Source of the DNA: Aphanomyces cochlioides
Lineage: Eukaryota; Oomycota; Saprolegniomycetes; Saprolegniales; Verrucalvaceae
NCBI GenBank assembly: GCA_019828595.1
Contig: JAHQRK010000005.1
Coordinates: 2,790,001 to 2,854,000, forward strand
Direction of reading: 5' to 3'
Length of the DNA: 64,000 bases
In this document: positions 21,451-32,818 of the stretch, piece after piece
Numbering within the stretch: the first letter of the stretch is position 1
Layout of the letters: each line of letters begins with the position of its first letter
Translations under genes and position numbers: made by a program
Notes under the pieces: generated by a model
Databases searched by the model: none
What the model was told of the DNA's origin: nothing
The model's input: only the letters and a program-made list of their open reading frames with translations

Positions 21451-24400
21451 TCGACACACGACTCGCTTCCTACTTCTCGACCCCAGCAACCGGACCCAGT
21501 CTGCTCGCCCAAGTCGCATTGTACACCTGACACTGTGAATCCGACTGCGCCTGAACCTGTTCCAGTCTTTACAGACGACGAAATCACTGATCTGATGGAG
21601 TCCCACCTTGAGTTCCCAGAGGAGGAATACACGAAAGAAATCGAAGATCGACTTTACCCAATCACTAAGTCGGACGTTCGCAAACAACTTGAACGCATTC
21701 GCAAACGACAAGTCAACCCGACTCATGAGGAAATCCTACGCTCCTTGGACTTATCGGAGGCAGACTCACACTTGTTACTCGCCCCTGCTGACATCGAGGA
21801 CGAGACTCTCTGGCTGAAAAGGTTCGCGGACACTAAAAAAATGCGACGAGGCGCGAAGAGCCAGTCGAGACTTCAACAACACTCGCAAACACCCGTTAGC
21901 TCGAGTTTCTTGGATTGACGTGAATCCTTATGCAGTCCTTGACATGGATGAATCTCCAGACGATGGTGCGTCTATCTTAGGTGAAGACTCATGCACGACG
22001 TCCTCTGAAGACGAGAAACTGCCGACCGACGCTGTAACGTATCTACCTGACATTCCGACGTCATGTTCCGGCGTGCGACAATCCACGAATTTCGAATGTT
22101 CCGACGAATTCTGGGATGAGTTACCGTTGGACTATCCACACTCGACTCCAACTGCCTCAACTCAAGCTCGACTCTAGGCTCAACAACTACGCAGTCTCCA
22201 TCGCAAATCGGCTAAGATCGATCCGACCTATTGTTCCGACTTACTCGAAGGAAATCCGCCCTCTGTGCGACTCTTATGTCGACTGACACGATTATGTCAC
22301 ACCCGATCCAGATCTGATACGGATCCTTTTATCCAAGCATACGTCAACAACATGAAAGCCACGACACTAATCGACACTGGAGCTACCAGTAGCTTTGTCA
22401 GCGCGCGCGACTTTCTGGCACAAATTAGGATGCCCAACTCTGTCACAACCTCGATCCTCCTTTGTATCAGCCGACAACTCTCGACTCGAAATGCTTGGTC
22501 GCATCAAACTCACGATCAACTTAGCTGGACGCAAAGTCCTCTTCCCTTTCTGGGTCATGTCGACTGCCCTTACAGACTGCATTGTTGGCATCGATCTATT
22601 ACGCCAAATGGGTGCGATTAGCAACCTGAATGACAACACACTATCGATCGATGGCTGCGACGAGCTGATCTCACTTTCGCCACTGAGCCCTACACAACAG
22701 GAGACTCATGCAACTGGACCTGTCACAGTCGCAACAGCGACTCAAATCCCTCCACGATCCTTCCAATGGATCACGTGCTCTGCGGGATCAGACTTACCAA
22801 CTTCGACCACTATACTCGTCGAACCCACCAAGTCGGCTCTACTACACGCCGCAGCTGCCTTATATCGCACAAATCCATCACGGACTGTACTCCATGAAGT
22901 CGCTAATCCTTCCGACTCGCCGATCCATCTTCCTGCTCATGCGATCCTTGGCACATGGATGGCGTTACCTCGTGATCACATGGAATCAACCCTCGACTCA
23001 TGCGATTCCCGCGCACAACCAGACAATGGTCAATCCTCACATACTACAGATGAACCCAGGAGGGTCCTCACTCAAATCGGGGGCCCCAGCGTTGTCTGTC
23101 CTGTGCAATCGGAGACGACTCTGACTAAAGAACTACCTATCGACTGGACTGACTCAAGTCTCAGCATCGATCAACGCGAACTCTTACGCAAGACTCTCAT
23201 GAAGTTCTCCGACATATTCGTCGACTCATCCAAAGCCCCCGGACGGACTCATCTGATCGAGTTCAGCATCGACACGGGCAATAACCCTCCGATCCGAAGC
23301 GTACCATATCGGACTTCGAAGGCAGAAGGCGACATTATGGAGGCGGAACTCAACCAATACCTGGATCTAGGACTGATCCGACCCTCGAAGAGTCCCTGGT
23401 CAAGTCCAGTGCTTATGATCCGCAAGCCAGATGGATCGATACGCTTCTGTATCGACTACCGCAAACTCAACAGCATCACAGTGAAAGGCTCCTGTCCTAT
23501 GCCCCGGATCGACGATCTATTAGACGTCCTTGGCAGAGCCAAACTCTTCTCCACTATGGACATTGCGTCGGGATACTGGAATGTCCCGATGGCTAAAGAC
23601 AGTATTGAGAAGACGGCTTTCACATGCAAGTACGGACTCTACGAATGGCTCGTCATGCCCTTCGGACTCTGCAACGCAGTCCCATATTTCGAGAGACTTA
23701 TGGAACACATCCTGATCGACTACAAATGGCGAACTTGCCTAGTCTATCTAGACGATTGCATCGTTTACAGCGAAGACTTTGGATCGCGTTTGATCCGACT
23801 CAGACAAGTCCTTACTAAATTCAGAGAAGCTGGATTCAAACTCAAGATGTCCAAGTGCAAATGGGGTCGATCATCAGTTCCATTCTTAGGACACATTGTC
23901 ACACCAGCTGGAATTCTCCCGAATCCTGAGAAAATCAAGTCAGTCCTCCGAGTCAAAGCACTCAAAGACGCCTCGGAAGTCCGCGCATTCTTGGGACTCG
24001 CTGGTTATTTCCGTCGATTCGTACGCGACTTCTCTAAGATCGCTGCACCCTTGACCAACTTACTAACGGTCGAACAATTCATCTGGTCGACCGCATGTGA
24101 CGAGGCGCTCGAAAGTCTCAAACGCAGTCTGGTCTCTCCACCGATCCTGGCTCACCCTGATTTCGATCTACCTTTCTCGATCTGGGTTGACGCTAGTCAC
24201 ATAGCAGTCGGTGCAGTCCTCATGCAAAAACAGCAAGGCAAGAATCGCGTCATCGTCTATGCCAGTCAATCCTTGACAAAGGCTCAGCAAAAATGGATCT
24301 CGAAAGAAATGGGGATCTCTGAGATCGAATGTTGGGGAATCGTATGGGCGACTCGAAAGTTCCGACCTTATATCGATCGCAGACACTTTGACATTTATAC

Positions 24401-26406
24401 CGATCACGAAGCCCTGACTTGGCTCTTCAATACTGGATCGCGCTCAGGAAACCACAAACTCGCCCGATGGGCCATGAGATTCAAGGACTCGACTACACTG
24501 TCATCCATCGACCCGGCGAACTCAACGGGGCCGCTGATGGATTATCTCGACTCGTAGTCTGCCCTATCCAGACTCGACGCATGAGTCGCCTTAACAGTGC
24601 TCCTGCTAACCTACAACCATCACTGACACACGAAGGATCCATGCCTGACCAAACCGACTCCAACACATCAGTCGCTAAGTCCACACCATTCCAGAATCCT
24701 CAACAACCACCAAATCCCAGAGTCAGCACAACTCCTATGGAACTCTTCGACCGACGAGGTCGTCCATCACCTCGACTTTACAATGAGCAAGCTAACGACC
24801 CATGGATCGTAGCCCTACGAGCCTACCTAGAGGATGGCGCGATCCCCCTCGATTCTTACCTACAAAACTTGATTGTCCGCAACAGTCAGCAATACCTTAT
24901 GCAACAAGGCATCGTTTGCCGCTACGTCACTATCAAGACTCCGTTGAGAAACCCCGAACTTATCATTGTTCCGGTGATCCCGCACTCCTTAGTCGAGGAA
25001 GTCCTATATGCAAGTCATGCATCTCCTGTCGCTGGACACCTCGGACTCATGAAAACTCGCGAGCGGATCCGTCGGACTGCCTACTGGTTGAATTGGCAAC
25101 TCGATTGCAAGGACTATGTCTCGAAATGTCCCGACTGCAATCGTGCCAAGGGCGGTCGACCCTGGAGACAAGGTCCGATGCAAAGGATGCCGATCTATTC
25201 ACTACGAGGTCCCTTCGGCCTACTGGTAGTCGACGCATTGGGTCCATTGCCCACAACGAACCGCGGCAACAAATACATCTTGGTCTTTGCCGACTACTTC
25301 ACACGATGGGTCGAAGCCTTCCCAGTCGCTGATCTAAAGACCTCGACATTTTCCAGAGTCCTGATCGACGAAGTCTTGTGCCGATTCGGGATCCCTGACA
25401 AACTCCTATCCGATCAAGGATCTAACTTCCTCTCTGAACTCGCGACCACGATGTACACAACACTCGGGATCCACAAACTTGCTAGCGCCCTTATCACCCT
25501 CAAGGCCAGGGTCTAGTCGAAAGATTCAATCACACGATCGTCCAGATGATGAAGATCTATGTCAACGATCACCACACCGACTGGGATACTTACCTACCCC
25601 GGCTACTTTTCGCCTACCGGACTGCACATCCCGAGACTCTTGGCGACTCACCGTACTTCTGTCTCTTCGGTCGGGACCCAACCTTGCCTCTCGACTTAGC
25701 CTTCCTGAACTCAGATCCCGCTTGGAAGTCCGACGATCTTCCCCAATACAAGCGCCGACTCGCCTCCTCATGGAAGGAAATGCGAGGACTCGTCGAGAAT
25801 CAGATGGTCTTGGGACAGAACAAGAGTGCAGCAGCGAAATCTGATCAGAAACCGATCTCCTTTGACGATCAGTCCGCGGTCTGGGTCTACAAATACTTTT
25901 CCAAGTCTAATAATCCCGAGGGCAAACGGACTCCCAAGCTAGCGACACACTGGCACGGCCCATATCGGATCGATCGCAAAATAGGACCCAACACATACAA
26001 GATCGACATCCCGACCCATCCTGACAAGATTGTTACGGTCAATGTGGACCGTCTAAAGCCCTTCAAAGGTTACTACTCCAGACCTTTCAACGAGGAAGTT
26101 CCTGAAGATGAGTCGACTCTCGACGACTTCACTATCGACTGCTTACCCCGTTCCAGCTTCATAGATCGCATCGATTACAACGACGGTGACATCGCTTACA
26201 CCTCCGTTGACTCTCCAATCCACAAGTTCTGTGACAAACGACGGTTACCAAACTCTCGCGAATCAGAATATCTAGTCGAACATGTCGATGGCTACAAGTA
26301 TTGGACTCAGGCCTCCAAGTTATCGGGATACCGATCCTACATCGACAACTTCGAGAACTCACTACGTATGGAGAAGGGACTGCGGAGAAGGGACTGCCTC
26401 CTCTAA
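21451..26406 (+). pseudogene. Gypsy-1 pol: protease, RT, RNase H, integrase, broken
   Basis: Protease motif LIDTGATSSFVS lies near 22370. The RT-RNase H frame (22395-24557) has the RT motif block ending VYLDDCIV, with FLGHIVTPAGI and the RNase H features DASHIAVGAVLMQ and YTDHEALTWLF. One base lost near 24475 shifts the frame into a second piece. That piece carries the integrase HHCC finger (HLGLMKTRERIRR...CPDCNRAKGG) and core (DALGPLPTTNRG, SDQGSNF). A further shift near 25490 precedes the last piece (25546-26406), which ends with SEYLVEHVDGYKYW, resembling a degenerate chromodomain as in chromoviruses. At least three frameshifts relative to Gypsy-2 make it inactive. Confidence 0.9.
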
Positions 26407-26638
26407 GGCGATCCCTTCTGTTTTCCGACTTAAACAAAGAGACTCGCTCCATGGACATCTATCATTAGAGTCCACGACATCACACTACTCTACCACGCGT
26501 CTTTAGTCCTGCACAAGTTTGGACTCTGGACCTGTATGCCTCTTGACTTGATTGATTGCCATCAACCCATTGATGGATCGAGTCTCCCAACCATCCCAAC
26601 TTGCGTTCGACATGAGGGTCGAAACTTACCAGGGGGCT

Positions 26639-26985
26639 TATGACGGTTGAGCCTCGATCGTTGCTTGTCAAACTCATGGATCATCCCACGCAGGTGATCC
26701 CTTTCAAACCACTAAGATTCTAGTTCGATTCGACCTAAGCGTCCTCGAACTCACGATCCTTCCATATTAGATGTTTGGATTCTTAGATAGCTATGTATCT
26801 CACTTCTCATTCTGCTCGACCACTCCTAACTCGGTCAATCTACACTACCGTTGTTAGTCTCCTTCCCCTTCCGATCCTGGTGCAGAGTCCTTGGCTAAAG
26901 TCGAGGATATTCGGTTCCTGTGAAGTCCAAACGTCTGGACCTTCGATTCTTTTTGTGCGTCATCGCTATCGCCGCGACCGTCACA
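26639..26985 (+). repeat. Gypsy-1 3' LTR
   Basis: The 347-bp segment begins TATGACGG (Gypsy-2 has TGTGACGG) and ends CCGTCACA. It shares GAGGATATTCGGTTCCTG-like and CGTCTGGACCTTC blocks with the Gypsy-2 LTRs. A purine-rich AGGGGGCT tract lies directly before it, as expected for the plus-strand primer site. Confidence 0.85.
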
Positions 26986-27722
26986 CATGGGACTCTAGAG
27001 CTAGAATAGCAGGTGAACTACCGTATGCTTATGAACACTATGTTGTTGTTCAATTTCACTGGCATTGCATAGATAACACGTTTCAGAAGAGTAGATCCCT
27101 CAGCCTCCATGGACCTCTTTCATGGGTAGACCATCGATCCGGTCAAAGGACCAACGACAACTCCCGTCGGACGGAAAGGGAGAGCTCTGTTTCGTCGTCT
27201 TCATTGTTGTCGGGCATCAGTTCTCTTCTTTCGGAAGACGAGAGGTCGTAGCTAGATGGCAAGGTATACCTTTGAGCAAGAAAACAACCCTGGTAAATCT
27301 GGTGGTGATGCAGGGGGATGGAGGGGATCTGGCATCAGTGTAGATGAAGCACTTTAGTAACTATGGTGGACTTAAATGAACCTCATTCCCATGGAAGAGT
27401 CGTTGAAATGGACTCGAATGCCATCAAGTTCATACCTCACATTGACAAAGCGAACTATACCGGCAGAGCGAGGAGCAGCTTCACAGATAGTTATCAAAGG
27501 AAGACATCAGCTAGGTTGGATGGTAGTTGAGCAAGGATCCACTCGTGTGAGATAGATCGTTGCAGCTCCTGTGAAGGATTGAGGTCATTGCAGGGAAACC
27601 TTGGAGTTGTTCAGGCCTTGAGAGAATTCAACCTCGCCAGCTCGTTTCGCCTTCAACGTGTGCAAACTCATTGTCGTGTCCAGCTCGCTCGAGTCATTTT
27701 TCCACTGCTTGTCGATCGCTCA
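26986..27722 (+). repeat. Fourth, shortened tandem unit (upstream part)
   Basis: After the LTR the tandem unit resumes with about 95 percent or lower identity by eye. It includes a 73-codon fragment of the decayed first gene (27122-27343). At about 27335 it jumps from GGATCTGGCATCA straight to GTGTAGATGAAGCACTTTAG, the very end of gene B. Gene B and most of the decayed gene are therefore deleted here, probably at the shared short word around GCATCA/AGTGTAG. Confidence 0.8.
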
Positions 27723-27725
27723 AGG

Positions 27726-28034
27726 ATGAAACTCGCCATCGTTGGTGTGCTTGCTGCCATGACACTCGCGTCGCCATCGTTCCGCAAACTAGCCGAGAAG
27801 AACTATCCACTTGACATCCACGCCGATTGTCTTGTGGATCAAGAACGCCGTCTTTTGGATCAAACTGGCGTGCCATATCTACATTTGGACTGTGCGAAGC
27901 GTCGTGTGTTGTTGGAGTCAGCCAGAGCTCAAAAAGTCATGGCCCTCCCGGCTGCGTACGGAGCTCCAGCTCTTTTGTCTCATGGCCAAGGCATTGGTGA
28001 AGCGCTCAGTCTCCACGAGCCCTATCTCGGATAG
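27726..28034 (+). CDS. Small secreted protein C, diverged unit 4 copy
   Basis: A 102-aa protein with the same signal peptide and core (HADCLVDQERRLL, LDCAKRRVLLES) as the array copies. The C-terminal 25 residues differ: KVMALPAAYGAPALLSHG and a final EALSLHEPYLG. Core conserved, tail changed is a pattern expected for a secreted family under diversifying pressure, although one copy cannot show that. It lies about 0.7 kb after the Gypsy-1 LTR. Confidence 0.75.
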   Translation: MKLAIVGVLAAMTLASPSFRKLAEKNYPLDIHADCLVDQERRLLDQTGVPYLHLDCAKRRVLLESARAQKVMALPAAYGAPALLSHGQGIGEALSLHEPYLG

Positions 28035-28449
28035 ACATGGAGAAATCTCCCGCCGTAGTCAGTTGGACGGCTTGCTTTTGCATCGTACATTTATTGTGTG
28101 AATGAATGCTTGTTGGCATCCAAGTTTAATGCGTCTAGTGCGAACATCTTAGTCGTCAGCGGTCGATTCTTCTTCTCTTCCCTTGTTCTCGACGATGATC
28201 GTCGTGCTCTCGACTGTGAGCAATGGTTCCTTTCAATCTCATGCGTCGAAAAATCCTCAACTCTGCCAGTTCTGCATGCGGTATCTCCGGCAGCTCTTGC
28301 CGATGATTGAGCGCATTGCAGAGAGCACTCGATCTACGATTGTCTTGCGGAAAGTCCATCGTTTCGAGTCTCGCCGTGTGCAGTCACCTTCATATTAGAC
28401 TAGTTTACTTGAGCCAAAGGCATCGATATTGCTTCTCGATAGCTTCAGG
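28035..28449. other. Intergenic, nothing recognised
   Basis: The start resembles the sequence after gene C in the array units (ATGCTTGTTGGCATCC). I see no supported gene after that. Confidence 0.4.
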
Positions 28450-28610
28450 GTGGAAATCGCCGTTGGTGGTGTGCTTGCTACCATAACCCAACTGCCTGAG
28501 GGGGAAGCCGCCGATTTGACATCGACACCGACTGCCTTGTTGCTCAAGGATGACATCTTTTGGGTCAAAAGTACGAGCTCGACGTTGGCGAATCTCTTGA
28601 ACCTCTTACT
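28450..28610 (+). pseudogene. Decayed gene C relic, start codon lost
   Basis: GTGGAAATCGCCGTTGGTGG and TGTGCTTGCTACCATAAC match gene C's start region ATGAAACTCGCCATCGTTGG, with ATG changed to GTG. Further on, GACATCGACACCGACTGCCT matches the coding DNA of the DCLV core, and the RRLL region is scrambled by indels. It is followed by a stretch resembling the array's GTCAAAGGACCAACGAC segment. This is an old member of the same array. Confidence 0.5.
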
Positions 28611-28689
28611 TGGCATAGATCATCAAGTCGACCAAAGGACCGACGACACCTCCGCGAGGCTGGAAGGGATATCTTTGTTTCGATATGAA

Positions 28690-29199
28690 TAGATTGAATC
28701 AGCGGTTGATCGAAGTCTCATGGGGATAGAGAAGCTCGACGTGGATCGTTTGATGAGTTGGTGATAAGCGTGAGCTTTCAAGACATCTCGAGTGGGCTAT
28801 ATGCTCAAAATGAATCCAACAACACACGCAGATGGCCATGCTCTATGATATGCCAAGGAGACTCTTCGCGTCGTGGAACGTTTTTTTTACCATGAACGCT
28901 TCGTCGAGAAAGTCAATTGGTCCCTCATTCGGACTTTTCTTTCACGTCGTTCGGTCAATTCAAGTTGCGGCACCATGCACTTGACGCTCTTCCTACTCAA
29001 AAGACATCTCGTCGTTCGCAGGCTTCCTGGACGCAAAGTTGGAAGTTCAATCGTAGTGTAGTTCGATTGCAGTGTTGACCTTGGCGCAAGAAAGCAAGAT
29101 GAAGCGAGGTCACCATGATCCTCGCCGCTCGGATGCAATTTGTATGAACTCACGACTGCACGACTTTCTTCTCTCAATCGTTCGTTCGCTGACACGGCC
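28690..29199. other. Intergenic before the LHDLWYYAPH cluster
   Basis: No supported gene. The last 80 bp (CTCTCAATCGTTCGTTCGCTGACACGGCC) resemble the leaders of the downstream precursor genes, so the end probably holds a family promoter or 5' leader. Confidence 0.4.
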
Positions 29200-29508
29200 A
29201 TGATGAAACTCGCTCTGCGTGTTGCTCTTCTCGCCTTAACAATGTCTGCTCCAGCTCGTCGTCAATTCCGAGGACATGACTCCTCGCTCAACTCTGACCA
29301 AGTTGAATGATGCATTGGAGGGGGATTTGGCATCATCACGACCGACGGACCGAAACCTCAACTTCCTCCTGCCATCAATCCGAACCATGCCCAGGAAGCT
29401 GGAAGTATCGAGCGCCGTCGCCATGATTTGTGGTACTATGCTCCTCATGCCGACGGTCGAGAAACCGAACTTGGTCCCGAACGTTAACTCATGATGCAAG
29501 CTCAAGCT
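29200..29508 (+). pseudogene. LHDLWYYAPH-family precursor, broken (copy 1)
   Basis: The frame starts with the family signal peptide (MMKLALRVALLALTMSAPA) and RRQFRGHDSSLN, but stops at a TGA after 36 codons. In another frame the family sequence continues with GIITTDGPKPQ and ERRRHDLWYYAPHADG, then ends at TAA near 29488. It therefore has one frameshift or small indel, a single repeat motif (with the Leu of LHDLW missing), and a shortened C-terminus. It is the weakest copy of the cluster. Confidence 0.7.
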
Positions 29509-30277
29509 CACGACAGAGGTCAAGTGTAGTGACACTGGCGATGCCTCCGCCGAATTCCCTGTAGTCTCTGAATCGAAAGAAGCGATTGGAACTCTCAGCG
29601 ACAAAGGTCCTGATGTCGAGCAGCTCGACGTCAGGAGATGCTGCTGCACGGCACGTACGGCAGAAAGATTGCCAAATTGTTTCAATGTTTGCATATCAGA
29701 GCCCTTTTGTGCTCACATGATGATTGCCATGGCAATGTAAAGCCTCTGCATGGATAGACCTTGATGAACTCGTTGAGAGGAGCGAGTTATCCTGCTACGA
29801 TAATATTTCTCGCTCAAACTGAACCAACGTGCTTGCCACGACGGCATCATCTCGATACTTGCTGGCTCCTGGCCGCCGCGCGAGCGAAACCTCGCAGTCA
29901 ATCCTGCACTCAAGGAATTCAAACCTCTGGACATGAAGTCATCTCTCTTGAGATCATGGTGAGCCTCCTCACCTCATGACAGTCCAAACGAGAAGCGAGT
30001 TTCCTCCCTTCCATGACAACACGCCGCTCCTGCTCGACGTTGTTCAAAGGACCTGTGCTGTTTCAATGGCCTTGGTGCACTTCAAAGCGACGCTCAAGGC
30101 CCTTCAAGTGTTTGAGCTTGCTATTCCAGTGTTTGCCTTGGAGCAAGTATGCAAGATGGAGCGACGTCGTCAGGATTGCACCTCGAGATGATTGAATGCC
30201 CGTCGCTTGCATGCAATCGACATGAACTTTTGTCTGCACGACTTCATTCTCTCAATCGTTCCGTCACCAACACGACC

Positions 30278-30826
30278 ATGATGAAACTCGCTCTCCTTGC
30301 TGCTCTCCTCGCCTTGACGACGGCTGCTCCAGCTCGTCGCCCACTCCGAGGACATGACTTTTCGCTCAACGCTGGCAGTTATGGTTCAGGGGGATATGGC
30401 ATCACGGCCGACGGACCGAAACCTGAGCCTCTCGTCATTCCGCACCATGCCCAGGAAGCCGAAAGCATCGAGCGTCGTCGTCTCCACGACTTGTGGTACT
30501 ATGCTCCTCATGCTGACAGTGTCCACCCCGATTCTTTCATCTTCACTCCAGTCCTTCCCGCATACGTCCGTCCTGATGGTCAAGAAATCGAGAATTCTAT
30601 TCATGATCGCCGTCTCCATGATCTTTGGTACTATGCTCCTCATATCAACAAACAAGAGCCCAAACCAAGTCCCGAACGTCAACTCAAGATGCAAGCTCCA
30701 GCTCAAGACAGAGATCGCGTGTACCCTTTGGCTGAAGCCGGTCATGTCTCCGCTGAATCCCCTTCAGTCTCTGAATCGGACGAAGCGATTGAATCTCTCA
30801 GCCAGAAGGCTCCTTTTGGCTTCTAA
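30278..30826 (+). CDS. Secreted LHDLWYYAPH repeat precursor (copy 2)
   Basis: The 182-aa protein starts at the ATG giving a clean signal peptide (MMKLALLAALLALTTA). An upstream in-frame ATG at 30149 would bury it. After the signal come RPLR (residues 21-24), a Gly/Tyr-rich linker and GITADGPKPE. The repeat ERRRLHDLWYYAPH has its LHDLWYYAPH at 69-78, and DRRLHDLWYYAPH has it at 113-122. Between them lies a spacer, HPDSFIFTPVLPAYVRPDG. The tail is acidic and ends APFGF. No cysteine pair or enzyme motif is seen. Identical aromatic decapeptides after dibasic sites suggest a precursor cleaved by a kexin-like protease; this is inference. The 5' leader is shared with copy 3. Confidence 0.8.
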   Translation: MMKLALLAALLALTTAAPARRPLRGHDFSLNAGSYGSGGYGITADGPKPEPLVIPHHAQEAESIERRRLHDLWYYAPHADSVHPDSFIFTPVLPAYVRPDGQEIENSIHDRRLHDLWYYAPHINKQEPKPSPERQLKMQAPAQDRDRVYPLAEAGHVSAESPSVSESDEAIESLSQKAPFGF

Positions 30827-31596
30827 GCTGCTCGAAAGGAGGAGATGCTGCTGCGCGCACGGCGGAAAAAGAGCCAAGCTGTTTAAATGTTTGTAATTCA
30901 CAGCCCTTTGGTGTGATGATTGTCATGGCAGTCATATGCCGCTGCATGGATAGATCTGGATGAAGTCGCCGAGAGAAGAGACGAATCCTGTCGAGATGAT
31001 TGTTTCTCGCCCAAACGAAACCAGGCGAAGTGACTTCTTTCCACGGCGCGCGATCGCAGTCAAATCCGCTCTCAAGGATTCAAAGCTCTCTCAAGTCTTC
31101 ATGAACTCATCTCGCTTGAGAGCATGGCCACCTTCCATGACTTGACGACAGTCCAAATGAGAAGCATCAAGTCGAAGGATTGTCGAAGGATGGAGTGGTG
31201 AATAGTCTACAATGAGCATTGCCATGAGATCTCGGGTGGTTAGTTTGCATTGGAACAACCAACGCATGCTCTTCGTGCTCGAGATCATTCAAGAAGCTCA
31301 TGCTGGAGCGCTGTTTCAAAGGGCCTAGCGCATTGCAAAGCGACGCTCAAGTTGTCATTGGCATGCTCGGGCTTTCTCCATTTTCCCCTTCACGTACATG
31401 GAACTTGATATGCGATTGAAGTGTTTGAGCTAGCTATTCTAGTGTTTGACTTGGAGCAAGTATGCAAGATGGAGCGACGTCGTCAGGATTGCACCTCCAT
31501 CTCGAGATGATTGAATCCTCGTCGCTGGAATGCAATCTACATGGACTCATGACTGCACGACTTCATTATCTCAATCGTTCCTTCGCTGACACGACC

Positions 31597-32130
31597 ATGG
31601 TAAAACTCGCTCTCTTTGCTGCTCTTCTCGCCTTGACGACGGCTGCACCTGCTCGTCCCCAACTCCGAGGACATGACTCTTCGCTCAGCCGTGGCCAATA
31701 TGGAAGCGGCGCCCGAGGGGTGGGTGCAGGGGGATATGGCATCACAGCCGACGGACCGAAACCTGAACTTCCACTTCTCAACCATGCCCAGGAAGCCGAA
31801 AGCATCGAGCGACGTCGTCTCCACGACTTGTGGTATTATGCTCCTCGTGCTGACAGTGTCCACCCCGATTCTTTCATCTTCACTCCCGTCCTTCCCGACG
31901 ACGTCCGTCCCGACGGTCAAGAAATCGAGCATTCTATTCATGATCGCCGTCTCCATGATTTGTGGTACTACGCTCCTCATCCTCTTACCCCCAAGCAAGA
32001 ACCCAAACGACGTCTCCATGACTTGTGGTACTATGCTCCCCACGCCGATGGCAAGGCTGATTCCCATCCAGCCTCTCCATCGAAAGAAGCGATTGAATCT
32101 CTCAACCGCCATGCTCCTTTTGGCTTCTAA
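31597..32130 (+). CDS. Secreted LHDLWYYAPH repeat precursor (copy 3, three repeats)
   Basis: The 177-aa protein has signal peptide MVKLALFAALLALTTA. Three aromatic repeats lie at residues 75-84 (ending APR, not APH), 119-128 and 140-149. Each is preceded by RR (ERRR, DRR, KRR). The third repeat replaces the region that holds QLKMQAPAQDRDRVYPLAEAG in copy 2, so repeat number varies between paralogues. The linker contains a Gly-rich insertion absent from copy 2. The C-terminus RHAPFGF matches copy 2. An in-frame ATG at 31462 lies upstream but would precede the signal peptide. Function unknown; a secreted peptide precursor is the best reading. Confidence 0.8.
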   Translation: MVKLALFAALLALTTAAPARPQLRGHDSSLSRGQYGSGARGVGAGGYGITADGPKPELPLLNHAQEAESIERRRLHDLWYYAPRADSVHPDSFIFTPVLPDDVRPDGQEIEHSIHDRRLHDLWYYAPHPLTPKQEPKRRLHDLWYYAPHADGKADSHPASPSKEAIESLNRHAPFGF

Positions 32131-32818
32131 GTTGTGGAGGCTGCTATATGCACGGCTGAACAGTGCCAAGTCGATTTAATGTTTGTGTAATTCATTCCCC
32201 ATTTGCGCGGATATGAGCTTTCATCCACAATAAAGTCCACGCCCGCTATACTTGAGCAATGCAAAGCTCGACCGAGTCGAAGTTTTCAACCGATCGAGTG
32301 GCTCCTGTCCACCGCGAGAAAAGTTCGCAACGCAGAGGCACTGAGGAAACCTTTCAAGATGATTCGTAGGCGTATTTCTATTCGTAATCGAGTTCAATGG
32401 AGCTTAGCGGAGTAAGATCAGTCTGCGCTGACTGCGAAAATGCTCATCGAAGACATATGGCGATGGAGGATGCGCGCCATTCCAAGTGAGCAAGAAGTTC
32501 GAGCTGATGAAGCGTCCAGTGGATTCCACGGTGTGAATGTAGATTGTACCTGCGCGTTGATGGAAGTACCTCATGGGCAAAGAGAGAGAAGCTCTACTCC
32601 GAGGTGAACAATGGACCGAAGCACGTCAAAGCGACATCGTTCTAGTGAGAGCTCTTGCTCATCCTGTCTGGCCTTGAGAAAGTAGACAAGCTCAAGGGGC
32701 GTTGAAAGGATCCACCCATCTTGAGATGTTTGAATACTCATCGCTTGAGCTCCAAAGTTCATGAGCTCATTTGAATCCGCGACTTCATTCTCTCAATCGA
32801 TCCTTCGTTGACGCGACC

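Larger units (their letters stand above)
18049..26985 (+). mobile_element. Gypsy-1: 5'-truncated Ty3/gypsy retrotransposon
   Basis: The element lacks its 5' LTR and leader. It starts inside gag sequence directly against tandem unit 3 and ends with a 3' LTR at 26639-26985. Gene order is gag, protease, RT, RNase H, integrase, as in Ty3/gypsy, and it is collinear with Gypsy-2 in this window. Several frameshifts and a stop codon make it defective. The sequence after its LTR (CATGGGACTCTAGAGC) continues the tandem-repeat unit, so it inserted into that array. Confidence 0.9.
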
